Below are positions 1 through 9,501 of a stretch of DNA of 33,945 nt, piece by piece. The DNA comes from an uncultured Holophagaceae bacterium. Lineage in GTDB: Bacteria; Acidobacteriota; Holophagae; Holophagales; Holophagaceae. Position 1 is the stretch's first letter. Every line of letters starts with the position of its first letter. Both the position numbers and the translations under genes were made by a program. The notes under the pieces were generated by a model. It was not told the origin of the DNA, did not search any database, and saw nothing but the letters and a program-made list of their open reading frames with translations. The stretch lies in contig CAIYNT010000196.1 in NCBI GenBank assembly GCA_903927605.1, positions 1 through 33,945 on the forward strand. The letters run 5' to 3'.

Positions 1-356
<356 letters not shown>

Positions 357-574
357 GGTTCCTCCAGGATGGAAGGTGTTGAGAAAGATTGGGCTCGGGC
401 CCGGGTCAGGATGGTCTGGAACGGATGCGCCGCAGGACTTGTCCCAAGGGTGCGGCGGCGTGGTTCGGAAGCCTCAAACGGGACGACATGACTCTAGCCC
501 CAGGAATCGGAAGGGGGGAGTGTCGAAGGATCAATTGGTGATGGGAAGCACTAAATTTGGGACTTTTAAGGTCG

Positions 575-603
575 ATTCCAAGAACCGATTTACGGAGTGT
601 CAA
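575..603 (-). promoter_or_regulatory. candidate sigma-70 promoter for gdhA
   Basis: On the minus strand a perfect TTGACA (598-603) is followed after 17 bases by TGGAAT (575-580), four of six matches to TATAAT. It would give gdhA a leader of about 210 bases. The rest of the gene-free stretch 357-692 shows no convincing gene or RNA structure. Confidence 0.4.
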
Positions 604-692
604 GCAAAAGATCATCTCGGGGCTGAATGACCCACCCGTGGTGGGAGAGGGCTTGGTGAGGACCCTCGGGGGGCATTCACCGGCTGGGTTGG

Positions 693-1235
693 TCAGTCCT
701 TCTTGGTTCTACCCTTGGGGACCTTTGCCTCCCCTTGGTAGCGGTAGAGGTGCAGGAGCGCGTGATTGCTTCGAACATCCTGCAGACACACCCCCCAGGG
801 CTTCTTGTCGGACCTGACGAGGGCCAAGACGGACTGCTTCCTGAGTTGGAGGATGAGCACCTGGTGGTCCCTGAAGGCTTCCTGCTTCATCCCCCAAACC
901 TGCCCGGGTCGAAGCTTACGTTCACTGGGAGGCAGAGAGCCCCAGGTTTTGGCCTGGGTCTTTTCGGTTTCGGCCTCCTGGGTGGCCACCTTGGCGAGGG
1001 CGGCCTGGACCTTCTGCTCGTAGGCAAGCCGAGCCGGTTCCTCGGCCCACTTCCGGGCCTGGTAATCGCGGGAAAACGGACCGACCATGCCGTCGCTTCC
1101 AGGTCGCTGGGCCCACCAGCCCTTGGTCCCCCGCCAGTAGAGGGTGCCTTTTGATCCGACCAGGGAGAAGGCTTGGTGCATCCCGTGAAACGGAACCCAC
1201 CCGGGTTTGTAGGGGGCAGGCGCCTGCCTAGCCAT
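693..1235 (-). CDS. unrecognised 180-residue protein
   Basis: I do not recognise this protein. The start at 1235 was chosen because GGAGG lies five bases upstream of the ATG; longer versions of the frame have no such site. The product is basic, has no signal peptide or membrane segment, and is rich in Trp and Gly in the first third. A charged stretch around residues 80-110, rich in Gln, Ala and Glu, may be helical. The last third is more globular, with alternating hydrophobic residues (HQVLILQLRKQSVLALV). It stands alone between gdhA and the divergent glycolate operon. Coding is supported by the ribosome binding site and a clean frame only, so the function is unknown. Confidence 0.6.
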   Translation of the reverse strand: MARQAPAPYKPGWVPFHGMHQAFSLVGSKGTLYWRGTKGWWAQRPGSDGMVGPFSRDYQARKWAEEPARLAYEQKVQAALAKVATQEAETEKTQAKTWGSLPPSERKLRPGQVWGMKQEAFRDHQVLILQLRKQSVLALVRSDKKPWGVCLQDVRSNHALLHLYRYQGEAKVPKGRTKKD

Positions 1236-1300
1236 AGAGCCTCCGCGCGAAATGATCTCACGCAAAAGAGCTCTCCCCACCACTCGAGGGGGACACTTGC

Positions 1301-1330
1301 TTGACACTCCCTTCGGGACGGGAGTATCCA
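1301..1330 (+). promoter_or_regulatory. candidate promoter of the glc operon
   Basis: A perfect TTGACA at 1301-1306 is followed after 18 bases by a weak -10 (TATCCA, 1325-1330). The inverted repeat CTCCC-N8-GGGAG (1307-1324) fills the spacer, where a regulator could bind. The TTG of the -35 box is in frame with glcD but is more likely promoter than start codon. Confidence 0.4.
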
Positions 1331-1465
1331 GGGACAACCCAATTCTTCCAGAGGGCCCATGCCCATGTCTCCCGCCGGATCCTGCTTGGCCAGCCAGCTG
1401 TGGTGGGGCGCGGGGCCGGAGTTCTCCTCGCAGGGCCTCGTGTGGGCCGGAAGTTGGGAGTGAAG

Positions 1466-2962
1466 GTGCGCGAACATATCCCTGACCGCGACCCGGATTT
1501 TCCAGAGGCGGCTCCTGCACCGCTGCTGGCGGAACTGCGTACCATCCTGCCTCCGGGCGCGCTCATCACGGATGAAGAGCTGCTACGGCCCTATGAGTGC
1601 GATGGTCTTTCCGCCTACCGCAGGCTGCCCCTGGCGGTGGCCCTGCCCGAAGACGAAGCTCAGGTGGTGGCCATCCTGGCCGCCTGTCATCGGGCGGGCG
1701 TCCCCATCGTGCCGCGCGGGGCGGGCACGGGGCTCTCGGCCGGTTCCATGCCTCACCCCCAGGGCGTGCTCCTGAGCCTGGCCAAGCTCAACCGCATCCT
1801 CCGCCTGGATCCAGTGGCCCGGGTGGCGGTGGTGCAGACGGGCGTCCGCAACCTCGCCATCTCCGAGGCGGCCGCGCCCCACGGCCTCTACTACGCGCCG
1901 GACCCCAGCTCGCAGATCGCCTGCACCATCGGCGGGAACGTGGCCGAGAACTCCGGGGGCGTGCACTGCCTGAAGTACGGCCTCACCGTCCACAACGTGC
2001 TGCGAGTGCGGATGGTGACCATCGACGGGGAGGTCCTGGAGATCGGCAGCCAGGCCCTGGACGCACCTGGTTACGACCTGCTGGCCCTGACCATCGGCTC
2101 CGAAGGGCTCCTCGGCGTCGTCACGGAAGTGACGGTCCGGCTCAGCCCCAAGCCGCAGACCGCCCAGTGCCTCATGGCCAGCTTCGACGAGGTGGGAAAG
2201 GCAGGCGAAGCGGTGGCGGCCGTCATCGCCGCGGGCATCATCCCTGCGGGCCTGGAGATGATGGACCAGGGGGCCGCCGCGGCGGTGGAACCCTTCGTCC
2301 ACGCGGGGTACGACCTTCAGGCGGCGGCCATCCTGCTTTGCGAATCCGATGGCACGGCCCAGGAGGTGGCGGAGGAGGTCGCCCGGATGCGCGCAGTCCT
2401 GGAGCAGAGCGGCGCCACGGGCCTGCGGGTGTCCCGGGACGAGGCGGAGCGCATCCGCTTCTGGGCCGGACGCAAGGCGGCCTTCGCCTCCGCCGGGCGC
2501 ATCTCCCCCGACTACTACTGCATGGACGGCACCATCCCCCGGAAGCGGCTCGGGGAGATGCTGGGCGCCATCGCGGGGATGGAGAAGACCTACGGCCTCC
2601 GCTGCATCAACGTCTTCCATGCCGGAGACGGGAACCTGCATCCCTTGATCCTCTACGACGCCAACATCGCCGGCCAGCTGGAGCGCACCGAGGCGTTCGG
2701 CGCGGAGATCCTCAGCCTGTCCGTGGCTCTGGGTGGGACCATCACCGGGGAGCACGGCGTGGGCTTCGAGAAGATCAACGCCATGTGCGAGCAGTTCACG
2801 ACAGACGAGCTGAAGACCTTCCACGCCGTCAAGCGCGCCTTCGATCCGCCGGGCCTGCTCAACCCGGTGAAGGCCATCCCCTCCCTCCACCGCTGCGCCG
2901 AGCTGGGGCGTATGCATGTCCACCGCGGCGAGCTGAAATTCCCTGAACTGGAGCGCCTGTGA
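1466..2962 (+). CDS. glcD: glycolate oxidase, FAD-binding catalytic subunit GlcD
   Basis: GlcD is the FAD subunit of the membrane-associated GlcDEF complex, which oxidises glycolate to glyoxylate. The product follows E. coli GlcD (499 residues) along its whole length. Visible motifs are PYECDGLSAYR near the N-terminus, the FAD-binding RGAGTGLSAG, YYAPDPSSQIACTIGGNVAE, GSEGLLGVVTEVTV, and in the C-terminal domain SPDYYCMDGTIPR, VFHAGDGNLHPLI and GEHGVGFEKI. The GTG at 1466 has GGGAG five bases upstream and gives 498 residues, the family length; the GTG at 1460 is an alternative. An in-frame TTG at 1301 would add 55 low-quality residues. The stop overlaps the glcE start by four bases, so the three glc genes are an operon. 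Confidence 0.93.
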   Translation: MREHIPDRDPDFPEAAPAPLLAELRTILPPGALITDEELLRPYECDGLSAYRRLPLAVALPEDEAQVVAILAACHRAGVPIVPRGAGTGLSAGSMPHPQGVLLSLAKLNRILRLDPVARVAVVQTGVRNLAISEAAAPHGLYYAPDPSSQIACTIGGNVAENSGGVHCLKYGLTVHNVLRVRMVTIDGEVLEIGSQALDAPGYDLLALTIGSEGLLGVVTEVTVRLSPKPQTAQCLMASFDEVGKAGEAVAAVIAAGIIPAGLEMMDQGAAAAVEPFVHAGYDLQAAAILLCESDGTAQEVAEEVARMRAVLEQSGATGLRVSRDEAERIRFWAGRKAAFASAGRISPDYYCMDGTIPRKRLGEMLGAIAGMEKTYGLRCINVFHAGDGNLHPLILYDANIAGQLERTEAFGAEILSLSVALGGTITGEHGVGFEKINAMCEQFTTDELKTFHAVKRAFDPPGLLNPVKAIPSLHRCAELGRMHVHRGELKFPELERL

Positions 2963-4005
2963 GCATCGAGGCCTTCCGGGAGCGCATCCTGCACGGCACG
3001 CCCCTGTGCATCCGCGGGGGCGGCAGCAAGGCGTTCTATGGAGGCCCCCTGGCCGGGGACCCGCTGGAGGTGAGCGAGTATCGGGGCATCGTCAGCTACG
3101 AGCCCTCCGAGCTGGTGGTCACGGCGCGGGCTGGCACTCCCTTGGCAGAACTGGATAGGGTCCTGGCGGAACGCGGCCAGTGGCTGGCCTTCGAGCCACC
3201 CAGCTTCGGCGGCGCCGCCACCCTGGGCGGGGCCCTGGCCGCCGGATTGTCGGGACCTGGCCGGGCGAGCTACGGAGCGCTGCGGGACTTCGTGCTCGGG
3301 GCGAAGGTCATGGATGGCGAAGGTCGCGCACTCACCTTCGGCGGCCAGGTGATGAAGAATGTCGCCGGGTTCGACGTCTCCCGTCTGATGGCCGGCAGCC
3401 TGGGCACCCTCGGCCTAATCCTGGAGGTGTCCCTCAAGGTGTTGCCGCTGCCGGTGGCCCAGGCCACGCTGCGCTTCCAGCACCCGCAGGACAAGGCGCT
3501 GGACCTGCTGAACCGCTGGGCGGGGAGGCCGCTCCCGGTCACCGCCACGAGCTGGGATGATCAGGTGTTGACGGTGCGCCTGGCGGGCGCCGAGGCGGCG
3601 GTCCGCAGCGCCTGCGCGACGCTGGGCGGCGATCGGCTGGACGCCGCCGCAGCGGCCGACCACTGGGCCGGGCTCCGGGATCAGGGGCACCTCTTCTTCA
3701 CGGGGGACGCCCCCCTGTGGCGGATTTCCGTGCCTTCCACTGCGGCGCCTCTCGATCTGCCAGGGGCCCAGCTCATCGAGTGGGGCGGCGCCCAGCGCTG
3801 GCTGCGGGGCATCCATGAGCCGGCGGCCTTGCGCGAGAAGGTGCAACGGGCCGGTGGCCACGCCACCCTGTTCCGTGGGGGCGACCGGACCGCGGGGGTG
3901 TTCACGCCCCTCCCGAAGTCCCTGGCCGGCATCCAGCGCCGCCTGAAGGACACCTTCGATCCGCACGGCGTCTTCAACCGTGGGCGCCTGGTTCCGGATT
4001 TCTGA
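2959..4005 (+). CDS. glcE: glycolate oxidase, second FAD-binding subunit GlcE
   Basis: GlcE is the smaller FAD-binding subunit of glycolate oxidase (348 residues here, 350 in E. coli). The frame starts with GTG overlapping the glcD stop (GTGA), which indicates translational coupling. The N-terminal half is an FAD_binding_4 domain: IRGGGSKAFYG, ELVVTARAGTPLAELDRVL, FGGAATLGGALAAGLSGPGR and GQVMKNVAGFDVSRLMAGSLGTLG are typical of the family. The C-terminal half is divergent, ending in FDPHGVFNRGRL, a motif shared with other glycolate and lactate oxidases. Its placement between glcD and glcF confirms the assignment. Confidence 0.92.
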   Translation: MSIEAFRERILHGTPLCIRGGGSKAFYGGPLAGDPLEVSEYRGIVSYEPSELVVTARAGTPLAELDRVLAERGQWLAFEPPSFGGAATLGGALAAGLSGPGRASYGALRDFVLGAKVMDGEGRALTFGGQVMKNVAGFDVSRLMAGSLGTLGLILEVSLKVLPLPVAQATLRFQHPQDKALDLLNRWAGRPLPVTATSWDDQVLTVRLAGAEAAVRSACATLGGDRLDAAAAADHWAGLRDQGHLFFTGDAPLWRISVPSTAAPLDLPGAQLIEWGGAQRWLRGIHEPAALREKVQRAGGHATLFRGGDRTAGVFTPLPKSLAGIQRRLKDTFDPHGVFNRGRLVPDF

Positions 4006-5243
4006 TGGAAGCCCACCTCGCGGATTTCATCAGGGGCACGAGGTCCGGCGAGGAGGCCGAAGCCATCCTGCGCGCCTGCGTGCACTGCGGATTCTGCACG
4101 GCCACCTGCCCCACCTACCAGCTGCTGGGGGATGAGCTGGACGGGCCCCGGGGGCGCATCTACCTCATCAAGGAAGTGCTGGAAGGGCGGGAACCCACGG
4201 CGAAGACGCAGCTGCACTTGGACCGCTGCCTGAACTGCCGGTCCTGCGAGACCACCTGCCCCTCGGGCGTGCAGTACTCGCGGCTGCTGGACATCGGCCG
4301 CGAAGTGGTCGAGGCGAAGGTGCCGCGCCGGGGGCGGGATCGGGCGCTGAGGAGCGCGCTGAGGACGGCGCTGCCCCGGAGTGGGCTCTTTGCTGCGGCC
4401 CTGAAGCTGGGCCGACTGGTGCGCCCCCTGCTGCCGCGACTCCTGCAGGCCAAGGTGCCCCCGAAGTCCGCGGCGGGAATCCGCCCCCGGGCGCTCCACG
4501 GCCGGAAGATGATCGAACTGGCGGGCTGCGTGCAGCCCTCGATGTACCCCAACATCAACATTGCGGCGGCCCGGGTGCTCGACCGGCTGGGCATCACGCT
4601 GCTGGAGGCCCCCGGAACGGGCTGCTGCGGGGCCATCCGCTTCCACCTCAACGATGCCGAGGCGGCCCGCGCGGATGCGCGGCGCGTCATCGACGCCTGG
4701 CTGCCGCTGCTGGACGCCGGGGCGGAGGCCATCGTCATGACGGCTTCCGGCTGTGGCGTCCATGTGCGCGACTACGGCCATCTGCTGCAGGGTGATCCAG
4801 CCTACGCGGACAAGGCGGCGCGGGTGGCCACTTCGGTGCGGGACCTCAGCGAAGTGATCGCCCAGGAGAGGGAGGCCCTGCTCGCCCTGCTGGAAGGCAC
4901 CCGTGCGCATCGGGAGGACCGCTCGACCGTGTTCCACAGCCCCTGCACGCTCCAGCATGGCCAGCAGGTCCGCGGTGCGGTGGAGCAGGTGCTGGTGGGG
5001 GCCGGATTCCAGCTCCAGCCGGCGGCCAATGGTCACCTCTGCTGCGGCGCGGCCGGCACATACTCCATCCTGGAACCGGAGCTGGCGGTGCAGCTGCGGG
5101 ACCACAAGGTGGACTCGCTCACGGCTGGAGCGCCGGGGGTGATCGTCAGCGCCAATGCCGGGTGCATCGCCCACCTGCAGGCGGGCACGTCCGTGCCCGT
5201 GCGGCACTGGATCGAGCTGATCGACGAGAGCCTGGGAGCCTAG
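4005..5243 (+). CDS. glcF: glycolate oxidase, iron-sulfur subunit GlcF
   Basis: GlcF passes electrons from the flavin subunits to the membrane quinone pool. Of 412 residues, the N-terminal part holds two 4Fe-4S motifs: CVHCGFCTATCP (Cys 25, 28, 31, 35) and CLNCRSCETTCP (Cys 75, 78, 81, 85). Two cysteine-rich CCG domains follow, with GCCGAIRFH near residue 205 and CCGAAGTY near residue 345. No membrane helix is seen, as usual for GlcF. The ATG overlaps the glcE stop (TGATG). All ligand cysteines are intact, so the complex should be functional. Confidence 0.93.
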   Translation: MEAHLADFIRGTRSGEEAEAILRACVHCGFCTATCPTYQLLGDELDGPRGRIYLIKEVLEGREPTAKTQLHLDRCLNCRSCETTCPSGVQYSRLLDIGREVVEAKVPRRGRDRALRSALRTALPRSGLFAAALKLGRLVRPLLPRLLQAKVPPKSAAGIRPRALHGRKMIELAGCVQPSMYPNINIAAARVLDRLGITLLEAPGTGCCGAIRFHLNDAEAARADARRVIDAWLPLLDAGAEAIVMTASGCGVHVRDYGHLLQGDPAYADKAARVATSVRDLSEVIAQEREALLALLEGTRAHREDRSTVFHSPCTLQHGQQVRGAVEQVLVGAGFQLQPAANGHLCCGAAGTYSILEPELAVQLRDHKVDSLTAGAPGVIVSANAGCIAHLQAGTSVPVRHWIELIDESLGA

Positions 5244-5336
5244 GATAAGAGGATTGGCTGGTCCTTTGCCAATTCGAGGCAACCTCCCCATGGGATGGTT
5301 GTATGCTTTGATCTCACGTCGTGTGGAGGAGGACTT

Positions 5337-6485
5337 ATGGTTGACCCAGGAACCAATGTCGCCGTCAGCGAGGCACTGGCTGTGCATCCCCCCAAGCGCT
5401 TCCTGTTCGGCCCCGGGCCGAGCCAGGTGCATGCCCGGGTCTACCAGGCCATGGCGCAGCCCGTGGTCGGGCATCTTGACGCCTACTTCTTCGAGATCAG
5501 CACGGGCATCAAGCAGATGCTCTGCAAGGTGTTCGGCACTCAGAACGAGCTCACCTTCGTCATCTCGGGCACCGGCAGCGCCGGCATGGAAACGGCCATC
5601 ACCAACTTCGTCGATGCCGACACCAAGGTGGTGGTGTTCGCCGCCGGCTACTTCTGCGACCGTATGTCCGAGATGGCCAAGCGCCAGGGCGCCAATGTGG
5701 TTCGCTTCGAGAAGCCCTGGGGCGAGTTCTTCGGTGATGACGAGGCCGCGGCATTCATCCGCCGCGAGAAGCCCCAGGTGGTGATGTACGTGACGGCCGA
5801 GACCTCGACCGGTGTGTTCCAGCAGGGCGCAGCCATCTGCAAGGCCGCGCATGAGGTCGGCGCGATCGTGATCGCCGACTGCGTGACATCGCTGGGCGCC
5901 ATGCCGGTGGAAGTGGACAAGACCGGTATCGACGTGGCCTACAGCTGCACGCAGAAGGGCCTGAGCTGCCCTCCGGGACTGTCTCCCATCACCGTGTCGC
6001 CGCGCGCGGCGGAGCTGCTGAAGCAGCGCACCAAGGTATGCCGGTCCTGGTATTTCGACATCGGCCTGATCGCCGACTACCTGATGGTGTCCCACCGCTA
6101 CCACCACACCGCCTCGGCCACGATGTTCTATGCCTTGTTCGAAGCGCTGAGCCTGATCGAGGAGGAAGGCCTGGAGCACCGCTGGGAGCGCCACCGCTTG
6201 GCTCACCTCGACTTCGTCAAGCAGATCGAGGCCATGGGCCTGCAGATGCTCGTGCCGGAAGGCCACCGCATCTGGAACCTGAACACGCCGCGTATTCCCG
6301 AGGGAGTCGATGATGCCAAGGTCCGCGCGACCCTGCTGAAGGAATACGGCATCGAGATCGCGGGGGGCTTCGGCCCGCTGGCCGGAAAGATCTTCCGCGT
6401 CGGCCTGATGGGCCCCTTGGCCACACCCGAGCACGTCAGCGACTTCCTGACCCATTTTGGCGACGCGCTCAGCAAAGCGAGATAG
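5337..6485 (+). CDS. class V aminotransferase, alanine/serine-glyoxylate type
   Basis: This PLP enzyme of 382 residues belongs to the alanine-glyoxylate / serine-pyruvate aminotransferase family. It probably converts glyoxylate made by the upstream GlcDEF complex to glycine, using alanine or serine as donor; that link is inferred from position. Motifs seen: FGPGPSQVHARV near the N-terminus, ISGTGSAGMETAI (phosphate-binding region), IADCVTSLGA with Asp181, which pairs with the PLP ring nitrogen, and CTQKGLSCPPG with Lys207 as the Schiff-base lysine. The ATG at 5337 follows GGAGGAGG four bases upstream; an upstream ATG at 5295 lacks a ribosome site. It lies 93 bases after glcF and may be co-transcribed. 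It ends three bases before a convergent gene. Confidence 0.88.
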   Translation: MVDPGTNVAVSEALAVHPPKRFLFGPGPSQVHARVYQAMAQPVVGHLDAYFFEISTGIKQMLCKVFGTQNELTFVISGTGSAGMETAITNFVDADTKVVVFAAGYFCDRMSEMAKRQGANVVRFEKPWGEFFGDDEAAAFIRREKPQVVMYVTAETSTGVFQQGAAICKAAHEVGAIVIADCVTSLGAMPVEVDKTGIDVAYSCTQKGLSCPPGLSPITVSPRAAELLKQRTKVCRSWYFDIGLIADYLMVSHRYHHTASATMFYALFEALSLIEEEGLEHRWERHRLAHLDFVKQIEAMGLQMLVPEGHRIWNLNTPRIPEGVDDAKVRATLLKEYGIEIAGGFGPLAGKIFRVGLMGPLATPEHVSDFLTHFGDALSKAR

Positions 6486-6488
6486 TCC

Positions 6489-7223
6489 CTAGAGGATATG
6501 TTCCAGGAAGCGCCGCGTGCGCTCCTCCTTCGGGTTGTTGAACAGCTCGGCGGGTGGACCGGCCTCGACCACCATGCCTTCATCCATGAAGATCACCCGA
6601 TCGGCGGCCGCACGGGCGAACCCCATTTCGTGGGAGACCACCAGCATGGTCATGCCTTCTCTGGCCAGATCGAGCATGACGTCCAGGACCTCCTTGATCA
6701 TTTCCGGGTCCAGGGCGCTGGTGGGTTCGTCGAACAGCATGATCTTCGGCTGCATGGCCAGGGCGCGGGCGATGGCGACGCGCTGCTGCTGGCCTCCCGA
6801 AAGCTCGTCGGGATAGGCGTGGGCCTTATCCGAAAGCCCCACACTCGCCAGCAGCGCCCTGGCGCGATCAGCGGACGTTGCGTCGTCGTCGCGCTTCACG
6901 AGGCCCGGCGCCAGGACGATGTTCTCAGTCACGGTCAGGTGGAGGAACAGATTGAAGCTCTGGAACACCATGCCGACTTCCTCCCGGATTTTCCGGATGT
7001 CGGCGTGGGCGCTGGTCACGCAGGCGTCCTCGACCCAGATCTCTCCCGAAGTGAGCGTCTCCAGGCGGTTCACGGACCGGAGCAGGGTGCTCTTGCCCGA
7101 ACCCGAGGGGCCGATGATGAGGACGACCTCGCCTCTGGCCACGTCGAGATCGACGCCACGCAGGGCCTGGACCGGGCCGAAGCGCTTCCGGGCCTGCCTG
7201 ATCCTAATGATGCTGTCGGCCAT
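6489..7223 (-). CDS. polar amino acid ABC transporter ATPase (GlnQ/ArtP type)
   Basis: This cytoplasmic ATPase of 244 residues powers import of a polar amino acid. All ABC motifs are present: Walker A GPSGSGKS (residues 38-45), Q-loop VFQSFNLF, signature [16 protein letters not shown], Walker [15 protein letters not shown] and the switch histidine in [16 protein letters not shown] and HLTVTENI are typical of the GlnQ/HisP/ArtP subfamily. Its 5' end overlaps the 3' end of the permease gene by 20 bases, so the three transporter genes are one operon. The substrate cannot be told from the sequence. It is convergent with the aminotransferase gene, with almost no space between the stops. Confidence 0.92.
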   Translation of the reverse strand: MADSIIRIRQARKRFGPVQALRGVDLDVARGEVVLIIGPSGSGKSTLLRSVNRLETLTSGEIWVEDACVTSAHADIRKIREEVGMVFQSFNLFLHLTVTENIVLAPGLVKRDDDATSADRARALLASVGLSDKAHAYPDELSGGQQQRVAIARALAMQPKIMLFDEPTSALDPEMIKEVLDVMLDLAREGMTMLVVSHEMGFARAAADRVIFMDEGMVVEAGPPAELFNNPKEERTRRFLEHIL

Positions 7224-8034
7224 GGGTCCGCAACCTCTCTTCCATGAGGCCCACCAGACGGGAGAAGAAGAGCGTCAGGATGAGGTAGATGAGGGCGACG
7301 ACCGTATAGGCCTCCAGGTAGTCGAAAGTCGTGGAGGCGTATTCACGGCCCCGGCGCAGCAGGTCCGACACGGCCAGGATGGAAACCAGAGAAGAGTCCT
7401 TGAGCAGGGCGATGAACTCGTTGCCGATGGGCGGCAGGATCACGCGGATGGTCTGGGGCAGGATGATCCGCCACAGGGCCTGGGTCCTGGACAGGCCCAG
7501 GGCGAGCGCCGCCTCCATCTGCCCTTTCGGGATGGACTGTATGCCGGCCCGGAAGATCTCCGCCAGGTAGGCGCCGTAGCAGATGGACAGGGCGGCGATG
7601 GCCGCCACGAGCCCGTTCAGGTGCAGCAGGGGGCCCAGCGCGTAGTAGATGTAGAACAGCTGGACCAGCAGCGGGATCCCGCGCACCACTTCCACGTAGA
7701 CCGTGGCGATCCGGTTGATTACCGTCGTTCGGGCGATGCGTCCCAGGCCGGCGAGCAGCCCGAGGACCAGGGCGAAGCCGATGGACGCCAGGGTGACCGT
7801 GAAGGTCGCCGTGAGCCCGTCGGGCACGAACGCGAGGATCTCCCGATACGGGTGCGGCCGGAAAAGCGGCAGCGCCACGGTGAGGGCGATAGCGCCGAAG
7901 AAGGCGATCTTCCAGGCCGCGATGGTCTCGCGGTCCCCCGGAATGAGAGAGCTTTCGTTGAGGTGCATGGCGCGCTTCGGCTCTGCCGAAGGTTGGCTGC
8001 GCCCCTTCACGATGGCCGGGACAGGGTCGGTCAT
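7204..8034 (-). CDS. polar amino acid ABC transporter permease (HisM/GlnP family)
   Basis: This inner membrane permease of 276 residues pairs with the ATPase encoded downstream. After a polar N-terminus of about 40 residues come a membrane helix ([15 protein letters not shown]) and a loop with the family motif [17 protein letters not shown]. The core helices follow, and the conserved cytoplasmic EAA loop appears as [40 protein letters not shown] is also typical of the HisM family. The start at 8034 lies seven bases after the binding-protein stop without a strong Shine-Dalgarno. The inner ATG at 7968 (MHLNESS) is possible, so the N-terminus is uncertain. Confidence 0.9.
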   Translation of the reverse strand: MTDPVPAIVKGRSQPSAEPKRAMHLNESSLIPGDRETIAAWKIAFFGAIALTVALPLFRPHPYREILAFVPDGLTATFTVTLASIGFALVLGLLAGLGRIARTTVINRIATVYVEVVRGIPLLVQLFYIYYALGPLLHLNGLVAAIAALSICYGAYLAEIFRAGIQSIPKGQMEAALALGLSRTQALWRIILPQTIRVILPPIGNEFIALLKDSSLVSILAVSDLLRRGREYASTTFDYLEAYTVVALIYLILTLFFSRLVGLMEERLRTHGRQHH

Positions 8035-8041
8035 CGGGGAG

Positions 8042-8785
8042 CTAGTCCAGCCACTTGTGGGCGAGCCTGGCCAGGGTCCCGTCCTTCTTGATGCTGTCCA
8101 GGCCCCGGTTGATCAGCTCCAGCACTTTCTGGTTGCCCTTCTTCACGGCGATTCCGTAGTGCTCATCGGTGAATGGCTTGCCGACGATCTTGAGCCTGGT
8201 CTTGTAGCGGTCATTCCGCAGGACATAGTTCCGGGCCGTGGGAGAGTCCAACACCACCGCGTCGATCCGGCCGACGTAGAGATCCTCCACCGCCAGACCG
8301 GCCTCGTCGTAGGACTTCAGCGTGATGTTCTTGTACTTGACCACCTCGAGGGCGCCGGTGGTGCCGATCTGAGCGCCCACTTTTTTGCCGCTGAACTGAT
8401 TTAGGACCGAGGGGCCGCTGAGGTCCTTGTTGACGATGATCACCTGCCCGGCATCCAGGTACGGGCTGGAGAAGCCGAGGGTGCGGGCCCGCTCAGGAGT
8501 GATGGTGACGGAGGAGACCACGGCGTCGAAGTCGCCGGCGGCAAGTCCGGCGAAGATGCCGTCCCAGGCCGTATTCTTGACCACCGCCTCAAAGCCGGCG
8601 GCCTTGGCCACCGCCTGGATCATGTCGATGTCGAAGCCCACGATCTGCTTGTTGGCGTCCACCATCTCCATGGGCGGGAAGGTGCAATCCGACCCGAACA
8701 CCAGTCTGGGCTGAGCGGCCATGACGGGCATGGCGGCCAAGGCGAAGGTGGCGAGGACCAGGCGTGCTTTCTGGAGCCAGCTCAT
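8042..8785 (-). CDS. periplasmic amino acid-binding protein (SBP family 3)
   Basis: This is the periplasmic substrate-binding component of the ABC transporter, 247 residues long. The ATG at 8785 has GGAG six bases upstream and is followed directly by a signal peptide (basic start, then LVLATFALAAMPVMAA, cleavage after AxA). An upstream start at 8830 would bury the signal peptide. Family 3 motifs are visible: FGSDCTFPPMEMVD, IVGFDIDMIQAVAKAAGF, WDGIFAGLAAGDFDAVVSSVTITPER and the C-terminal lobe KDGTLARLAHKWL. It is the first gene of the transporter operon, so any promoter should lie in 8786-8924. Confidence 0.92.
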   Translation of the reverse strand: MSWLQKARLVLATFALAAMPVMAAQPRLVFGSDCTFPPMEMVDANKQIVGFDIDMIQAVAKAAGFEAVVKNTAWDGIFAGLAAGDFDAVVSSVTITPERARTLGFSSPYLDAGQVIIVNKDLSGPSVLNQFSGKKVGAQIGTTGALEVVKYKNITLKSYDEAGLAVEDLYVGRIDAVVLDSPTARNYVLRNDRYKTRLKIVGKPFTDEHYGIAVKKGNQKVLELINRGLDSIKKDGTLARLAHKWLD

Positions 8786-8924
8786 GATTTTCTCCGGGAA
8801 GGACTGTGGGGTCTGCGGTGATTGTCCCACAGGGACTTTCTCGCTCGTAATCCTGTCGCCTGGCTTCTCGTGCCAACGTCGGCTCTTTCAAATACCGCAA
8901 GGAACTTCAACCACCCCCGGGTCT

Positions 8925-9488
8925 CTACTTCGGGGGCATTCGTCCGGGCCAGAAACGGCGCACCAGGATGGGCAAGACAATCATCGCGCCAAGCACGACC
9001 AGCACCGTCGTGTTCGGGTCCCGGAAGTAGGCGTTCAAGCGCAAGGTCGCGAGGGCGATGACGGCGTAATAGAGCATGTCGCCCAGGATCGCCAGGGCCC
9101 AGCCCGTCAGGAATCCGTGGCCCGCGGCGAGGGCCGTGGCGCGCCCGGTCATTGGGTCCACGCCGAAAGCGATCAGAATAAGCGTAAAGGGACCCGCGCC
9201 GGTGCCACCGAAATGGGTGGTGCTGCGGTCCACGACAGCCTTCATCGCCGCGCTGAGCCGAGCTAGAAAGGGGACCTTTCTTCCCCACGCTACGAAAAAC
9301 CGAAGGATCGGTTCAAACGCGAGGGCGAGGATCACATCGGAGACAAAGTAAAGCCCTGCGGTCAGGGGCCAGGCCAGGCCGCGGGCCCGGGCGAGCAGCA
9401 CGCCGGCGGGGATGCCACCTCCGACGGGCAGCAGGAAGAGCATGAGCACGGGCAGCATGAGGGTTGTCAGTCGACCAGCTCCCAGCAT
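8925..9488 (-). CDS. small integral membrane protein, family not recognised
   Basis: The product of 187 residues has four or five hydrophobic segments. The first (LMLPVLMLFLLPVGGGIPAG) is at the N-terminus, and the last (TVLVVLGAMIVLPILV) comes just before a basic tail ending RRFWPGRMPPK. A Gly- and Thr-rich loop (STTHFGGTGAGPFTLI) lies mid-protein. I do not recognise the family with confidence; a transporter-like or export-type small membrane protein is possible. It starts 13 bases after the acyltransferase stop, with AAGG six bases before the ATG, and is probably co-transcribed with that gene. The inner ATG at 9458 is a second possible start. Confidence 0.7.
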   Translation of the reverse strand: MLGAGRLTTLMLPVLMLFLLPVGGGIPAGVLLARARGLAWPLTAGLYFVSDVILALAFEPILRFFVAWGRKVPFLARLSAAMKAVVDRSTTHFGGTGAGPFTLILIAFGVDPMTGRATALAAGHGFLTGWALAILGDMLYYAVIALATLRLNAYFRDPNTTVLVVLGAMIVLPILVRRFWPGRMPPK

Positions 9489-9501
9489 TCCAGGCCTTGG
9501 C

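Noticed and set aside
1301..1465. A longer GlcD starting at TTG 1301
   Set aside because: The added 55 residues have no family match, and the TTG is part of a TTGACA box; GTG 1466 gives the normal family length.
1583..2923. A 446-codon minus-strand frame and a 449-codon plus-strand frame (1597-2946) over glcD
   Set aside because: Both are low-complexity shadows, rich in Gly, Arg, His or Pro, of the real glcD frame.
3681..6455. A 924-codon open frame on the minus strand opposite glcE, glcF and the aminotransferase gene
   Set aside because: It is the antisense of three genes with full family motifs; long antisense frames are expected at this GC content, and it has no recognisable domain.
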